Origin: Vampirovibrionales bacterium
GTDB lineage: Bacteria > Cyanobacteriota > Vampirovibrionia > Vampirovibrionales > Vampirovibrionaceae
Assembly (NCBI GenBank): GCA_029866025.1
Contig: JARXAD010000006.1
Location: forward strand, 82,907-120,000
DNA length: 37,094 bases
Direction of reading: 5' to 3'
Numbering within the stretch: the first letter of the stretch is position 1; every line of letters begins with the position of its first letter. Below are positions 1 through 7,357 of the stretch, one piece after another. The notes under the pieces are model-generated. The model saw only the letters and a list, made by a program, of their open reading frames with translations, was not told the origin of the DNA and made no database searches. A program made the position numbers and the translations under genes.

Positions 1-9
1 TTTACGGGT

Positions 10-828
10 TTAACCTGTAATTAAGGAGAGACCAATGGCAGGCATTTGGTTGGCTTGCAGCAACATAGCCGACCCGGCTTGTTGCAATACTTGAAACTTA
101 GTGAGATTGGCGCTTTCTTCGGCCACGTCGGCATCTCGTATGGTGCTTTGGGCGGCAGCATAATTGGCTTGGGTCGATTCAAGAAGGTTGAGCTGATTAT
201 TGAGAATGCCTTGGTAGTTGCCAATACTGGAGAGTCGATTGTTGAGGGTCGCAATGGCTGCATCGGCATTGGTAATGGCCGTAACTGCCGTGGCTTGACT
301 GGTAATGCCACTTAAGGACAATGCTGTCGAATCGCTGTCGGCAAAAATGCCGGACAAGGTTATTTGGTTGGCCGAAGAAGTGCCCCACCCCACTTGCAGG
401 GTTTGAGAAGCAATGGAGCCGTTGAGTAAATTGTTGCCATTAAACTCCGTTACGTCAGAAATGCGGGTGACTTCCGTCATGACGGCCGTGGCCCCAGAAG
501 TAAACGGGGCAAAGTTACTGACCGTGCCATTGGCAGCTTCCACCGCCAACTCTCGGTACTGATTCACCAAATCAATCATACTGGTTACGGCATCGTTCAT
601 GGTTTCTAACTGTGCCATCCCTTGTTGAACATTGCCTTGGGCCGCAGCCATGCCTCGAATACCGCGCTCAAAACTTTGAGCAATTGCGGAACCCGAGGGG
701 TTGTCGCTGGCTCGGTTAATTTTAAGCCCGGTGGATAAGCGTTCTTGAGCTTTTTGGAGTTCATTGCCAGTCCGTTTTAAGCTGTTTTGGATGAAAATAC
801 TTTGGGTGGTGTTTAGCGTAATGCCCAT
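10..828 (-). CDS. Flagellin (first of three tandem flagellins)
   Basis: This is a filament subunit of about 272 residues, exported through the flagellar type III apparatus. The N-terminal D0/D1 helices are recognisable (QERLSTGLKINRASDNPSGSAIA, the usual 'RLSSGxxINxAxDDxxGxAIA' block), followed by LAVEAANGT. The C-terminal block (DADVAEESANLTKFQVLQQ, then AMLLQANQMP) is also standard. There is almost no variable D2/D3 region, so it is a minimal flagellin. An upstream in-frame start at 879 is possible, but the ATG at 828 begins the conserved domain (MGITLNTTQS) and has a GGAGGG ribosome-binding site ten bases upstream (839-844), so I choose 828. It is transcribed in the same direction as the other two flagellins and is clearly different from both in sequence. 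Function is near certain; its specific role among the three is unknown. Confidence 0.95.
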   Translation of the reverse strand: MGITLNTTQSIFIQNSLKRTGNELQKAQERLSTGLKINRASDNPSGSAIAQSFERGIRGMAAAQGNVQQGMAQLETMNDAVTSMIDLVNQYRELAVEAANGTVSNFAPFTSGATAVMTEVTRISDVTEFNGNNLLNGSIASQTLQVGWGTSSANQITLSGIFADSDSTALSLSGITSQATAVTAITNADAAIATLNNRLSSIGNYQGILNNQLNLLESTQANYAAAQSTIRDADVAEESANLTKFQVLQQAGSAMLLQANQMPAIGLSLITG

Positions 829-941
829 CGCTAGGGTTCCCTCCGTGCGACGTGTGATAGCGTGGCGATGGCCAAGCAAACAGCCGAATGATTAAGACTG
901 CAAGTGGCGCATACCGATGATGTTGTTTAATGCCTACCCAT

Positions 942-1196
942 TTACCGAGGCTTGTGCTGGCGAATATAAGCCCACACTTGCCCAACGGAATGGCTAATAA
1001 TATTGGCACTGGCCCTGTTAGCCGCTTTAACGGCCTGATACGCAGGGCTTTCCTCAAGCTGTCCAGCATTCCAGTCGCTGGGTGCCCACCCTTGCAAGGC
1101 ATCAAAGGGTAAGGATTCAAATCCTATCAGTTCCTTTGGCAGGGGGTTGGGGTGATTTTTTTTACCAGCATGGCTGGCGCGAGGCGCGGTGGTCAT
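942..1196 (-). CDS. Small hypothetical protein inside the flagellin cluster
   Basis: This 84-residue protein is not recognised. It starts with a basic, polar stretch (MTTAPRASHAGKKNHPNPLP) and continues with an amphipathic-looking C-terminal half (ESPAYQAVKAANRASANIIS, then VGQVWAYIRQHKPR). A GGGAG ribosome-binding site lies ten bases upstream of the ATG, and the gene runs in the same direction as the flagellins on both sides. The composition reads like a real soluble protein, unlike the opposite-strand frame. Position suggests a flagellum-related role such as a chaperone or filament-associated protein, but this is only neighbourhood inference. A spurious frame cannot be fully excluded. Confidence 0.6.
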   Translation of the reverse strand: MTTAPRASHAGKKNHPNPLPKELIGFESLPFDALQGWAPSDWNAGQLEESPAYQAVKAANRASANIISHSVGQVWAYIRQHKPR

Positions 1197-1634
1197 GGAT
1201 TCGATCTCCCTATCGTTTGTGCCGTTCTAAACGAACAAGCGGCGTTGCATCCTTGAAGCAGCCCATTACCCTGACGGTAATAGCGTCTCTTAACAATCCC
1301 GCCACAAGAAGGGTTCACACGGTAAGGTTAATGACAAACCCACTAACAAACCCGTGTGATAAAAATCTTGTGACCAAGACAGGCAACCGTGTGCCCCACT
1401 GTGTGCGTTTATGGTTATTACCAACGCTTACACAAAAAAGGCGGTGTCCAAAACACGGAAGGTGGGGTTTAACCATTCAACATTGCCAGCTGACCAGAAA
1501 AGTTGGAGTGTTGCCTCACAATAAAGATATCGAACCATGAGAGAAACGTCCCTAGGGTTTGTAACATACTTTGTTACAAACCCTATCCACAGGGGTTTTC
1601 TATAATTTTATAAAAACAGTCCAAAAGGTGTTCG
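1197..1634. other. Intergenic stretch without a convincing gene
   Basis: About 440 bases between the 84-aa gene and the second flagellin. A plus-strand frame crosses it, but half of that frame is antisense to the 84-aa gene and its composition is poor. The only clear structure is the long inverted repeat at 1553-1585, listed separately. Confidence 0.5.
1553..1585 (-). terminator. 14-bp perfect inverted repeat downstream of flagellin 2
   Basis: TAGGGTTTGTAACA (1553-1566) is the exact reverse complement of 1572-1585, with a five-base loop. It lies about 50 bases beyond the flagellin 2 stop. In the minus direction no T-run follows, so it may be a factor-dependent terminator or an mRNA 3'-end stabiliser rather than a classical intrinsic terminator. 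A binding site for a dimeric regulator is an alternative. Confidence 0.55.
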
Positions 1635-2459
1635 CTAGCTGCCGTATAAAAACGAAAGCAGGGTCATGTTGGTGTTGGCTTTTAACAACATGGTGGCCGC
1701 AGAGCTTTGCAAGGCACCCAACTGAGAATAACGGGCCGATTCTGCTGCAATATCGGCATCCACCAAAGTACCTTCCGCCGCAGACATGTTTTCTGCCGCA
1801 GTACTTAAAAAATCGGCGTGGGTGGTTAAAACACTATCAAAGGTTCCCAAGGCTGCTATTCGATTCGCAATGGTGGCGAGTGCGGCATCAATACTGGTAA
1901 CGGCTGCGGCAGCGTTGGTTTGGTCTGCTAAAGTAACACCTGATAACCCTAAGCCTGCAATGGTATTGTTATTGCTAATGGCACTTCCAATGTTAATTTG
2001 GTTGCTAGCAGCGCCATCGGGCCCGGCTTGAATGTTGAAGGTACTGTTTGCGGAGCCATCCAACGGCTTGGTGCCGTTAAAGGTGGTGGTATTAGTGATG
2101 AGATCCCCCGCTGCTTTGTACGTGGTTGCGCTGGCGCTCCATGCTGTAAATTGAGCAGGCGTTCCACCCGCAGCGGCTTCTAAGGCAACGGCTCGCAAGT
2201 TGGTGAGTTGTTCTTGCAAACTGGTTAAGCCATCACTGGCCGTTTGCAGCAAATTAATGGCAGTTTGTGTATTTTCAGACGCCTGGGTATAACCCCGATA
2301 CCGCGTGTTTAACTGCGTGGCAATGTAAGAACCCGAGGGATCATCCGACGACCGATTAATTTTTTTGTTCGTCGTCAAACGCTCTAGTGTGGTTTCATAC
2401 TCACGGTTAATTTGTTTAAGGTGCCCCTGGATAACCAAGGACAAATTGCCTGCATACAT
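1635..2459 (-). CDS. Flagellin (second of three)
   Basis: This 274-residue flagellin has an N-terminal D0/D1 domain with LERLTTNKKINRSSDDPSGS, the central LRAVALEAAAGGTP block, and a C-terminal DADIAAESARYSQLGALQ block followed by ATMLLKANTNMTLLSFLYGS. It departs from the consensus in several places: TTNKK replaces SSGxR, and the C-terminus ends in LYGS. It may therefore form a specialised filament segment (inference). The ATG at 2459 opens the conserved region. A G-rich stretch about 12 bases upstream (GGTGGGA) is the likely ribosome-binding site. A hairpin follows at 1553-1585 and a possible sigma-28 promoter lies at 2567-2594. Confidence 0.93.
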   Translation of the reverse strand: MYAGNLSLVIQGHLKQINREYETTLERLTTNKKINRSSDDPSGSYIATQLNTRYRGYTQASENTQTAINLLQTASDGLTSLQEQLTNLRAVALEAAAGGTPAQFTAWSASATTYKAAGDLITNTTTFNGTKPLDGSANSTFNIQAGPDGAASNQINIGSAISNNNTIAGLGLSGVTLADQTNAAAAVTSIDAALATIANRIAALGTFDSVLTTHADFLSTAAENMSAAEGTLVDADIAAESARYSQLGALQSSAATMLLKANTNMTLLSFLYGS

Positions 2460-2566
2460 GATTTGTTTATCCCACCTAAGTGATTAAAGGGTCTCTCTGA
2501 AGCGATTGATGAAAGGTGTTAATTACGGATTAATTAACATTCATTAGACACTCTCTGTTAGGTTGG

Positions 2567-2594
2567 GTATCGACGCTGGTATGGCAGGGCCTTA
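2567..2594 (-). promoter_or_regulatory. Possible sigma-28-type promoter of flagellin 2
   Basis: Read on the minus strand, TAAG (2594-2591) is followed after 16 bases by GTCGATAC (2574-2567). The class 3 flagellar consensus is TAAA-N15-GCCGATAA. The match is partial and I could not find an equally good one in front of the other two flagellins. A TATGTAAAC/GTTTACATA element is shared, in opposite orientation, by the upstream regions of flagellins 2 and 3 (about 2598-2607 and 3525-3533). Confidence 0.3.
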
Positions 2595-2651
2595 TACTAT
2601 GTAAACATTTTAAAAACAACCGTTACAAAAAGTCCTCGCTACAGCTCTGGC

Positions 2652-3488
2652 TTAAGGCCCCGATCGCAACAGTTCTAGCAGGCTACCACTGGTTTTGGAT
2701 TGGGCTTTCAGCATCATCACACTGGCTTGCGCTGCATACTGCAAACTTTTTTGCTGGGTTATTTCCGCCGCAAAATCCGTATCGGCAATTTGACTTAGGG
2801 ATGCTGAGACATTCGCGGTAGAGGTTTCTAAATTAGCCGCCTGAGCCTGCAGGCCGTTGTCGGCAGCACCAATGCTGGCCATCTGAGCACTTACTTGGCT
2901 TATAGCATTATCAATAGCAGAAATACCCGCAGACGCTCCTGCTTGGGTGGATAAATCCAAGCCTGCCAACCCAAGACCCGCGCTACTGGCATCGGTGAAA
3001 GAGCTAGAAATATCCGTAGAGTTACCGGCCGATGGCCCCCCTTGAATGACAAAAGAGCCCGCAGCGGCATTGCTGCCATCCAACAAATTTTTTCCATTAA
3101 ATTGAGTACTGTCGGCCACTTGATCGATACCCGCCGTAATTTGGCTGGCCTGTGCTTGTATGGCTGCAGAACTGTCCGGAGAGTTGGTACCATTAGCCGC
3201 TTGTACCGCCAACCCCTTTAACTGTTGCAAACTATCCAGTTGCCCTTGCAGGGCCCCACTGGCCACATTAAGCGCATTGGATCCATTTTGAAGATTGGCA
3301 GACGCGGCATTATTACCCCTCACCTGAGAGGATAATCCTGCCGCAATGGTTAAACCCGCCGCATCAAATCCTACCGATGAAAACTTCGACCCTGACGACA
3401 GTCGTTTGCTGCTGGATTCTAGCTGACTGGTTATTTTACTCAGGCTACCCAGTGCCGATAAAGCACCCACACTACCAATCATAATCAT
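2652..3488 (-). CDS. Flagellin (third of three, most canonical)
   Basis: This 278-residue flagellin has a canonical N-terminus (SSKRLSSGSKFSSVGFDAAG, then IAAGLSSQVRGNNAA), the LAVQAANGTNS block and a C-terminal DTDFAAEITQQKSLQYAAQA block with ASVMMLKAQSK. It has no hypervariable outer domain. The first ATG is at 3488 and a second in-frame ATG at 3482 (MIMIGSV) is equally plausible: the GGGAAAC motif upstream is better spaced for the second one. The gene is first in the minus-strand flagellin series and is divergent from the HlyD-type gene. The 365-base region between them should hold its promoter. Confidence 0.95.
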   Translation of the reverse strand: MIMIGSVGALSALGSLSKITSQLESSSKRLSSGSKFSSVGFDAAGLTIAAGLSSQVRGNNAASANLQNGSNALNVASGALQGQLDSLQQLKGLAVQAANGTNSPDSSAAIQAQASQITAGIDQVADSTQFNGKNLLDGSNAAAGSFVIQGGPSAGNSTDISSSFTDASSAGLGLAGLDLSTQAGASAGISAIDNAISQVSAQMASIGAADNGLQAQAANLETSTANVSASLSQIADTDFAAEITQQKSLQYAAQASVMMLKAQSKTSGSLLELLRSGP

Positions 3489-3853
3489 CGTTTCCCAAAA
3501 ATCACACGCAAGTAAGTGAATGTACGTTTACATAGAGTGCTTGCGTAACTGGTACCACACCACAGCCACTGCTGCTTTACTATTGAGTTGTTGTTGAGTT
3601 GTTATGAGTTGTTATGAGTTGTTTTTAATATCCACACAATCTCTTTGCAGGCCCACACGGCCTGTACTGATTGTTTACGGCAAGCTTAGTATATTGTTTA
3701 TTGTTTGTTAAAAAAAATTTACGAGTGTACCAAACCCATCGAGTGTCACACTTTTGTCACGTTGCGGCTAGGCTTTTGGTACAATACCCCTTCAACCGTT
3801 AGGGTTTTATTGACTGTGTTTTCCCGGAAACCGGGACTGAGAGTGGCCATTCC
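3489..3853. other. Divergent intergenic region between flagellin 3 and the HlyD gene
   Basis: This stretch has no gene. It contains four tandem copies of a GAGTTGTTnT unit (3585-3625), an A+T-rich segment around 3690-3720, a TACAAT box at 3780-3785 that could serve as a -10 for the HlyD gene (the nearest TTGTCA is 20 bases upstream, a poor spacing), and a small hairpin CCCGG-AAA-CCGGG (3823-3835) 18 bases before the HlyD start. Confidence 0.5.
3585..3625. repeat. Short tandem repeat, four copies of GAGTTGTTnT
   Basis: The copies are GAGTTGTTGTT (3585-3595), GAGTTGTTAT (3596-3605), GAGTTGTTAT (3606-3615) and GAGTTGTTTT (3616-3625). The two inner copies are identical. The tract sits about 100 bases upstream of flagellin 3, where a change in copy number could affect promoter activity. 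Confidence 0.7.
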
Positions 3854-5029
3854 ATGACTGAAACAACTTCATTGCTCTCTACCTTACGCCGCCCCAAAGT
3901 GCTGGGGCTTATGGCCACCGTTGTTGCCCTTGGGGGCTTATTGTGGGCCGTCAAAGGTAGCTTTTTTACGGAAACACTGTCGTTAAATGGGGTGGTACAA
4001 GCCCACGAAATTCAAGATGCCTCTCGTTTGGGGGGGCGTATTAGCGATGTGCTGGTAGGGGAAGGGGATACCGTCACCAAAGGGCAGTTATTGGTCCGCT
4101 TTGATGACCGCGAATTGTCTGCCCGTTTAAATCAAGCACAAGCCCTGGTGACCCAAACCCAAGCCCAAGAAAATTTGGTGGCCGCCGGTGCCAATGGCTC
4201 GGATTTACAAAGCGCTTGGCAAGCCGTTAAGCAAGCGGAACAAGCGATTCAACTGGCCCAACGGGGTGGAACCGTGGAAGTGAGCAAGGCCCAAGCCTTG
4301 GTCAGCAGCGCCGAATCGGCCTTGAGTGAAGCCAAGCAAGCCGCCGACAATGGCCCAGAGATGCTGGCTGCCGGTATTATTTCTGAACAAAAGCTAACCC
4401 AAATAAACGAGGCCTACACCCAAGCCCAAAGCCAGCTCAAAGCGGCCCGAGATGGACTGGTACTGGCCAAGCGCGGCGTCGGTGGGGATCAAGTGGGCAT
4501 GGCCCGTTCTCGGTTAATTGCAGCCCAAGCCAACTACCATCGTTTGCGGCAAGGGGCCCGACCCAGCGAAGTAACGGCCGCTAACGCGTCGGTGGATCAA
4601 GCCAAAGGCCAGCTGGATGTGGTCAAAACCCAGCTGAATGAATCGGAAATTCGCGCGCGCATGGATGGCACCATTAGTGTGTTAACGGGCAAGCCCGGCG
4701 ATTTGGTATTGCCTGGCCAGCCCATTGTCACCCTGATTAACCCCAATGACTTGTGGGTGGATGTGTTTGTGCCTGAAAACAAATTGCATCTAGTTCAAGT
4801 AGGTAAGTCCGTCGCCGTCAAAGCCACAGCCCTAAAAAAATCCCTTCAGTTTTCGGGGCGTATTGTCAGTATTAACCCCAAAAGTGAGTTTGTGCCCAGT
4901 GGCAGCCTGAGTAGCGGCGAAGTGGCCAGTTTTCGCATTAAGGTAGAGCTAAATCCCAGCGATGCTACTGGCACCGTCAGGCTCTACCCCGGCATGTCGG
5001 TGCAAGTGACACTCAAAAAATCTTTGTAA
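3854..5029 (+). CDS. HlyD-family membrane fusion (periplasmic adaptor) protein
   Basis: This 391-residue protein has one N-terminal membrane segment (about 15-33, VLGLMATVVALGGLLWAV). A first half-lipoyl segment follows (LNGVVQAHEIQDASRLGGRI, then GDTVTKGQLLVRFDDRE), a long Ala/Gln-rich helical hairpin (about 75-265) comes next, and then the second half-lipoyl/beta-barrel part (RARMDGTISVLTGKPGDLVLPG). This is the order of HlyD/EmrA/YbhG-type adaptors, which link an inner-membrane exporter to an outer-membrane channel. No transporter or TolC-like gene is adjacent, so the substrate cannot be deduced. It is divergent from the flagellins and convergent with a small gene whose end is ten bases away. 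Confidence 0.88.
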   Translation: MTETTSLLSTLRRPKVLGLMATVVALGGLLWAVKGSFFTETLSLNGVVQAHEIQDASRLGGRISDVLVGEGDTVTKGQLLVRFDDRELSARLNQAQALVTQTQAQENLVAAGANGSDLQSAWQAVKQAEQAIQLAQRGGTVEVSKAQALVSSAESALSEAKQAADNGPEMLAAGIISEQKLTQINEAYTQAQSQLKAARDGLVLAKRGVGGDQVGMARSRLIAAQANYHRLRQGARPSEVTAANASVDQAKGQLDVVKTQLNESEIRARMDGTISVLTGKPGDLVLPGQPIVTLINPNDLWVDVFVPENKLHLVQVGKSVAVKATALKKSLQFSGRIVSINPKSEFVPSGSLSSGEVASFRIKVELNPSDATGTVRLYPGMSVQVTLKKSL

Positions 5030-5039
5030 CTTAGCGTTT

Positions 5040-5300
5040 TTAAAGAAAACCCAATCGTTTGCACAAACGTAGCCAAAAGCTATTATGGCTATTTACAGGC
5101 TTATCTTCCGGTTCGATTCTTACCAATGTAATTTTTTTCCCTCCCACTTGGGTTGTGTAACCCGATCTCGGGGGGCTATCATTTTCCTGAAAACTTTTAC
5201 GCCATACTGCTACAGCCTTTTCACTTGGCTTAGGGGCATCCATCCCAAATCGAGGTGACACGGGTGCGAAACATACTTGCATAGGGCAACTTTCCAACAC
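5040..5300 (-). CDS. Small hypothetical protein with N-terminal PVSPRFG signature
   Basis: The product has up to 86 residues and is not recognised. Near its N-terminus it carries PVSPRFG (residues 13-19), matching the P[VA]xx[RYQ]F(x)G signature of three other proteins in this window. The rest is polar and charged (KPSEKAVAVWRKSFQENDSP, then GGKKITLVRIEPEDKPVNS), with a basic, hydrophobic end. There is no signal peptide or membrane segment. Starts at Met1, Met7 or Met20 are possible; Met1 or Met7 would keep the signature. The gene converges on the HlyD gene and lies downstream of the exported glycine-zipper gene, with which it could be co-transcribed (47-base gap). Confidence 0.6.
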   Translation of the reverse strand: MLESCPMQVCFAPVSPRFGMDAPKPSEKAVAVWRKSFQENDSPPRSGYTTQVGGKKITLVRIEPEDKPVNSHNSFWLRLCKRLGFL

Positions 5301-5347
5301 GTAGAAGAAGTACTATGAGCCTTTAACTTCATATACTACTACACCGT

Positions 5348-6475
5348 CTACGAACCTGCCTTTCGTTTGGGGATTTTACCGTTGATTTCAATAGCCACTT
5401 TGCCCAAGGGTTCTCGGCTGTAATGCTTGTAAAACACCAGCTGGTGGGTCAGTCGGGGGTTATCCACGTTAAAGCTTAAATTGCCTACCCAACGGCTATT
5501 GGGCTTTAAGGTGGTAAACCACATGCCCGTATCCCCAAAAGGAGACGGGTAAAAGGTGCTGCCGTGATCGTCTTCCAGCACCACATCAAAGGTGGTAAAG
5601 GTGTTGTCGGTTCGGTTTTCTACGTCCAGCATCAAGGTCAACTCGCTGGCTTCTCCAAAGGGATCGTTCTCCACCTTCATTCCCTTTACCAATACGGTTA
5701 AGCCGTCAGGAAGGTAATTGTTCTCATCGGCAGCGGGCATAATCATGGTGGGCAACACAATGGGCTCACGCAAGCGCACCGTCAGTTCATCCCCGGGGGT
5801 AATTAGCTGGTGTTTGCCCTTAGTCGCCAAAGCCGATCCCAATCCTACGGCACCGCCAATGGCAGCCCCACCGGCTAAGGCGTAGCCGTTACTGGCAGCC
5901 ACCGCCGCCAAACCGCCGTATTTAAAAACCATCAGAGCGCCAATCACACCACCCAAGGCTGTATAACCAGCACTACGACCAATCACTTTGGCAGCCGCTT
6001 TACCGGCACTGTCTTTGTTGGTGTATTTGCCTTCAATGGGAATTTCCCGCCCGTCTGGCGTAATCAGGTAATCAAAGCGGGTGGTCACATACGCATTTCG
6101 TCCGGCGCGCTTGGGACCTTGTTGTTCCTCACACACGCCGTGCATCATGGTGCCTTTGGGAATGACGGTTTTTCCGTCCACTTTGTAATCTTGAGTCACC
6201 TTGGCAAAAAAGCTATCGCCTGTATTAATAAAAGCCGTATTAAGGGTGGTGGTTAAGGCCATGTTAATTTGGGTGCCTGGCTCCAAGGTTTTTAAATCAT
6301 CCTCGTTCACCAGCGGTCCATCCATCTTGCCGCTTTGTTCCACGCCACCTTTTAAAGGGGTGGATTCGGCAAAGGACAGGGGCGTCAAGGCCACACTAGT
6401 CAAACAAGCAGCGGCCAACAGCAGGGCTGTCCACCGGGTGGTTAAAGGCTGAAAAGAAACGTGCATCCACTTCAT
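5348..6475 (-). CDS. Exported protein with glycine-zipper segment
   Basis: This 375-residue protein has a Sec signal peptide: a basic start, a hydrophobic core ALLLAAACLTSVAL, and a probable cleavage site after PLSFA (near residue 36). The mature part contains a beta-rich block of the type 'GTxIxxxLxxxLNTxxxxxGDxFxAxV ... VIPKGT' (about residues 65-155), which resembles bacterial exported proteins that fold as small beta-barrels. A Gly/Ala-rich zipper follows (about 170-215, ALGGVIGALMVF and AAIGGAVGLGSALATKG). The C-terminal part (about 220-375) is also beta-rich. The glycine-zipper suggests membrane insertion or association; a cell-envelope role is likely but no precise function can be given. 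Translation could also begin at Met4. Confidence 0.75.
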   Translation of the reverse strand: MKWMHVSFQPLTTRWTALLLAAACLTSVALTPLSFAESTPLKGGVEQSGKMDGPLVNEDDLKTLEPGTQINMALTTTLNTAFINTGDSFFAKVTQDYKVDGKTVIPKGTMMHGVCEEQQGPKRAGRNAYVTTRFDYLITPDGREIPIEGKYTNKDSAGKAAAKVIGRSAGYTALGGVIGALMVFKYGGLAAVAASNGYALAGGAAIGGAVGLGSALATKGKHQLITPGDELTVRLREPIVLPTMIMPAADENNYLPDGLTVLVKGMKVENDPFGEASELTLMLDVENRTDNTFTTFDVVLEDDHGSTFYPSPFGDTGMWFTTLKPNSRWVGNLSFNVDNPRLTHQLVFYKHYSREPLGKVAIEINGKIPKRKAGS

Positions 6476-6553
6476 TCTACCAACATACGCTACCTTGTGG
6501 CAAAAGCCTCCACCGAAACAATGACAAAAAGAACGATGGTGCTTGTATTAAAG

Positions 6554-6565
6554 CCCCCTTGGGGG
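6554..6565. repeat. CCCCC-TT-GGGGG palindrome in divergent promoter region
   Basis: The palindrome lies between the divergent exported-protein and transaldolase genes, flanked by AAAG on the left and CCTTT on the right, so that a longer stem with one bulged base can form. It has the C-TT-G centre shared by other mini-palindromes in the window. Confidence 0.6.
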
Positions 6566-6664
6566 CCTTTAATTCATCCTATGTTAGGACTAGCATAAGC
6601 ACAGTTTTGTTCCGGCCTGCACTGTTGCAGACGCCGACTGTTTGCCCCAAAAGGACCCGCCGCC

Positions 6665-7330
6665 ATGCAACTGTTTGTGGATACCGCCGATCTCACCGAA
6701 ATTCGTGAAGCTGCCAGCTGGGGCGTGATTAGTGGCGTGACCACCAACCCTACCTTACTGGCCAAGTCCTTTAGCGGCAAAGACGTCTCCATTAAGGCGG
6801 TTATTCAGGAAATTTGCGGCCTCGTCGATGGCCCCATCAGTATGGAAGTGACCAGCCCTGATGCCGAGGGCATGATTGGCGAAGGCCGCGAATTTGCCAC
6901 GTGGCACCCCAACGTGTACGTTAAAATCCCTTTTGGTATTGAAGGCATGAAAGCCGTTCGGGCTCTCACCGACGAAGGTATTAACACCAATGTGACGTTA
7001 GTGTTTAGCGCCAACCAAGCCTTACTGGCCGCCAATGCGGGCGCCACCTTTATCAGCAGCTTTGTAGGCCGCGTGGATGACGTGGGCTACGACGGCATTG
7101 GCATTATTGAGCAAGTGGTTAACTTAATGTCCCTTCACCAGTTCGATAGCTTGGTGCTGGCCGCCAGCATCCGTCACCCACTGCATGTGACCCAATCCGC
7201 CGAAGTAGGCGCTGACATCGCCACCATTCCCTTTAAGGTACTCAAGCAAATGTACTTCCACCCACTAACCGAAAGTGGTATTGCCAGTTTTAACGCCGAT
7301 GCCGCCAAGCTTCAGGCAGTGGCTGTTTAA
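6665..7330 (+). CDS. fsa: Fructose-6-phosphate aldolase / small transaldolase
   Basis: This 221-residue protein has the length of the short transaldolase/FSA subfamily. The TIM-barrel starts MQLFVDTADLTEIREA with the family's VTTNPTLLAKS motif (residues 26-35). The Schiff-base lysine is in NVYVKIPF (Lys87), followed by GIEGMKAVRAL and NVTLVFSANQA. The C-terminus has SIRHPLHV, close to the family's 'ASIRxPxHV'. Such enzymes cleave fructose-6-phosphate or exchange dihydroxyacetone units with erythrose-4-phosphate; sequence alone does not separate the two activities. An AAAGGA ribosome-binding site lies nine bases upstream of the ATG. The gene is followed within about 27 bases by murE, so it probably leads the mur operon. 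Confidence 0.93.
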   Translation: MQLFVDTADLTEIREAASWGVISGVTTNPTLLAKSFSGKDVSIKAVIQEICGLVDGPISMEVTSPDAEGMIGEGREFATWHPNVYVKIPFGIEGMKAVRALTDEGINTNVTLVFSANQALLAANAGATFISSFVGRVDDVGYDGIGIIEQVVNLMSLHQFDSLVLAASIRHPLHVTQSAEVGADIATIPFKVLKQMYFHPLTESGIASFNADAAKLQAVAV

Positions 7331-7357
7331 GTTCGTTGGTCTGTGCTGGAAATTGTT

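Noticed and set aside
1082-1540. Plus-strand open frame of 152 codons between flagellin genes
   Set aside because: First third is antisense to the better-supported 84-aa gene; composition (Arg/Trp/Cys/Pro-rich) is that of a chance frame.
3854-5029. Complete type I secretion or multidrug efflux system
   Set aside because: Only the adaptor subunit is present; no ABC/MFS transporter or TolC-like gene lies next to it.
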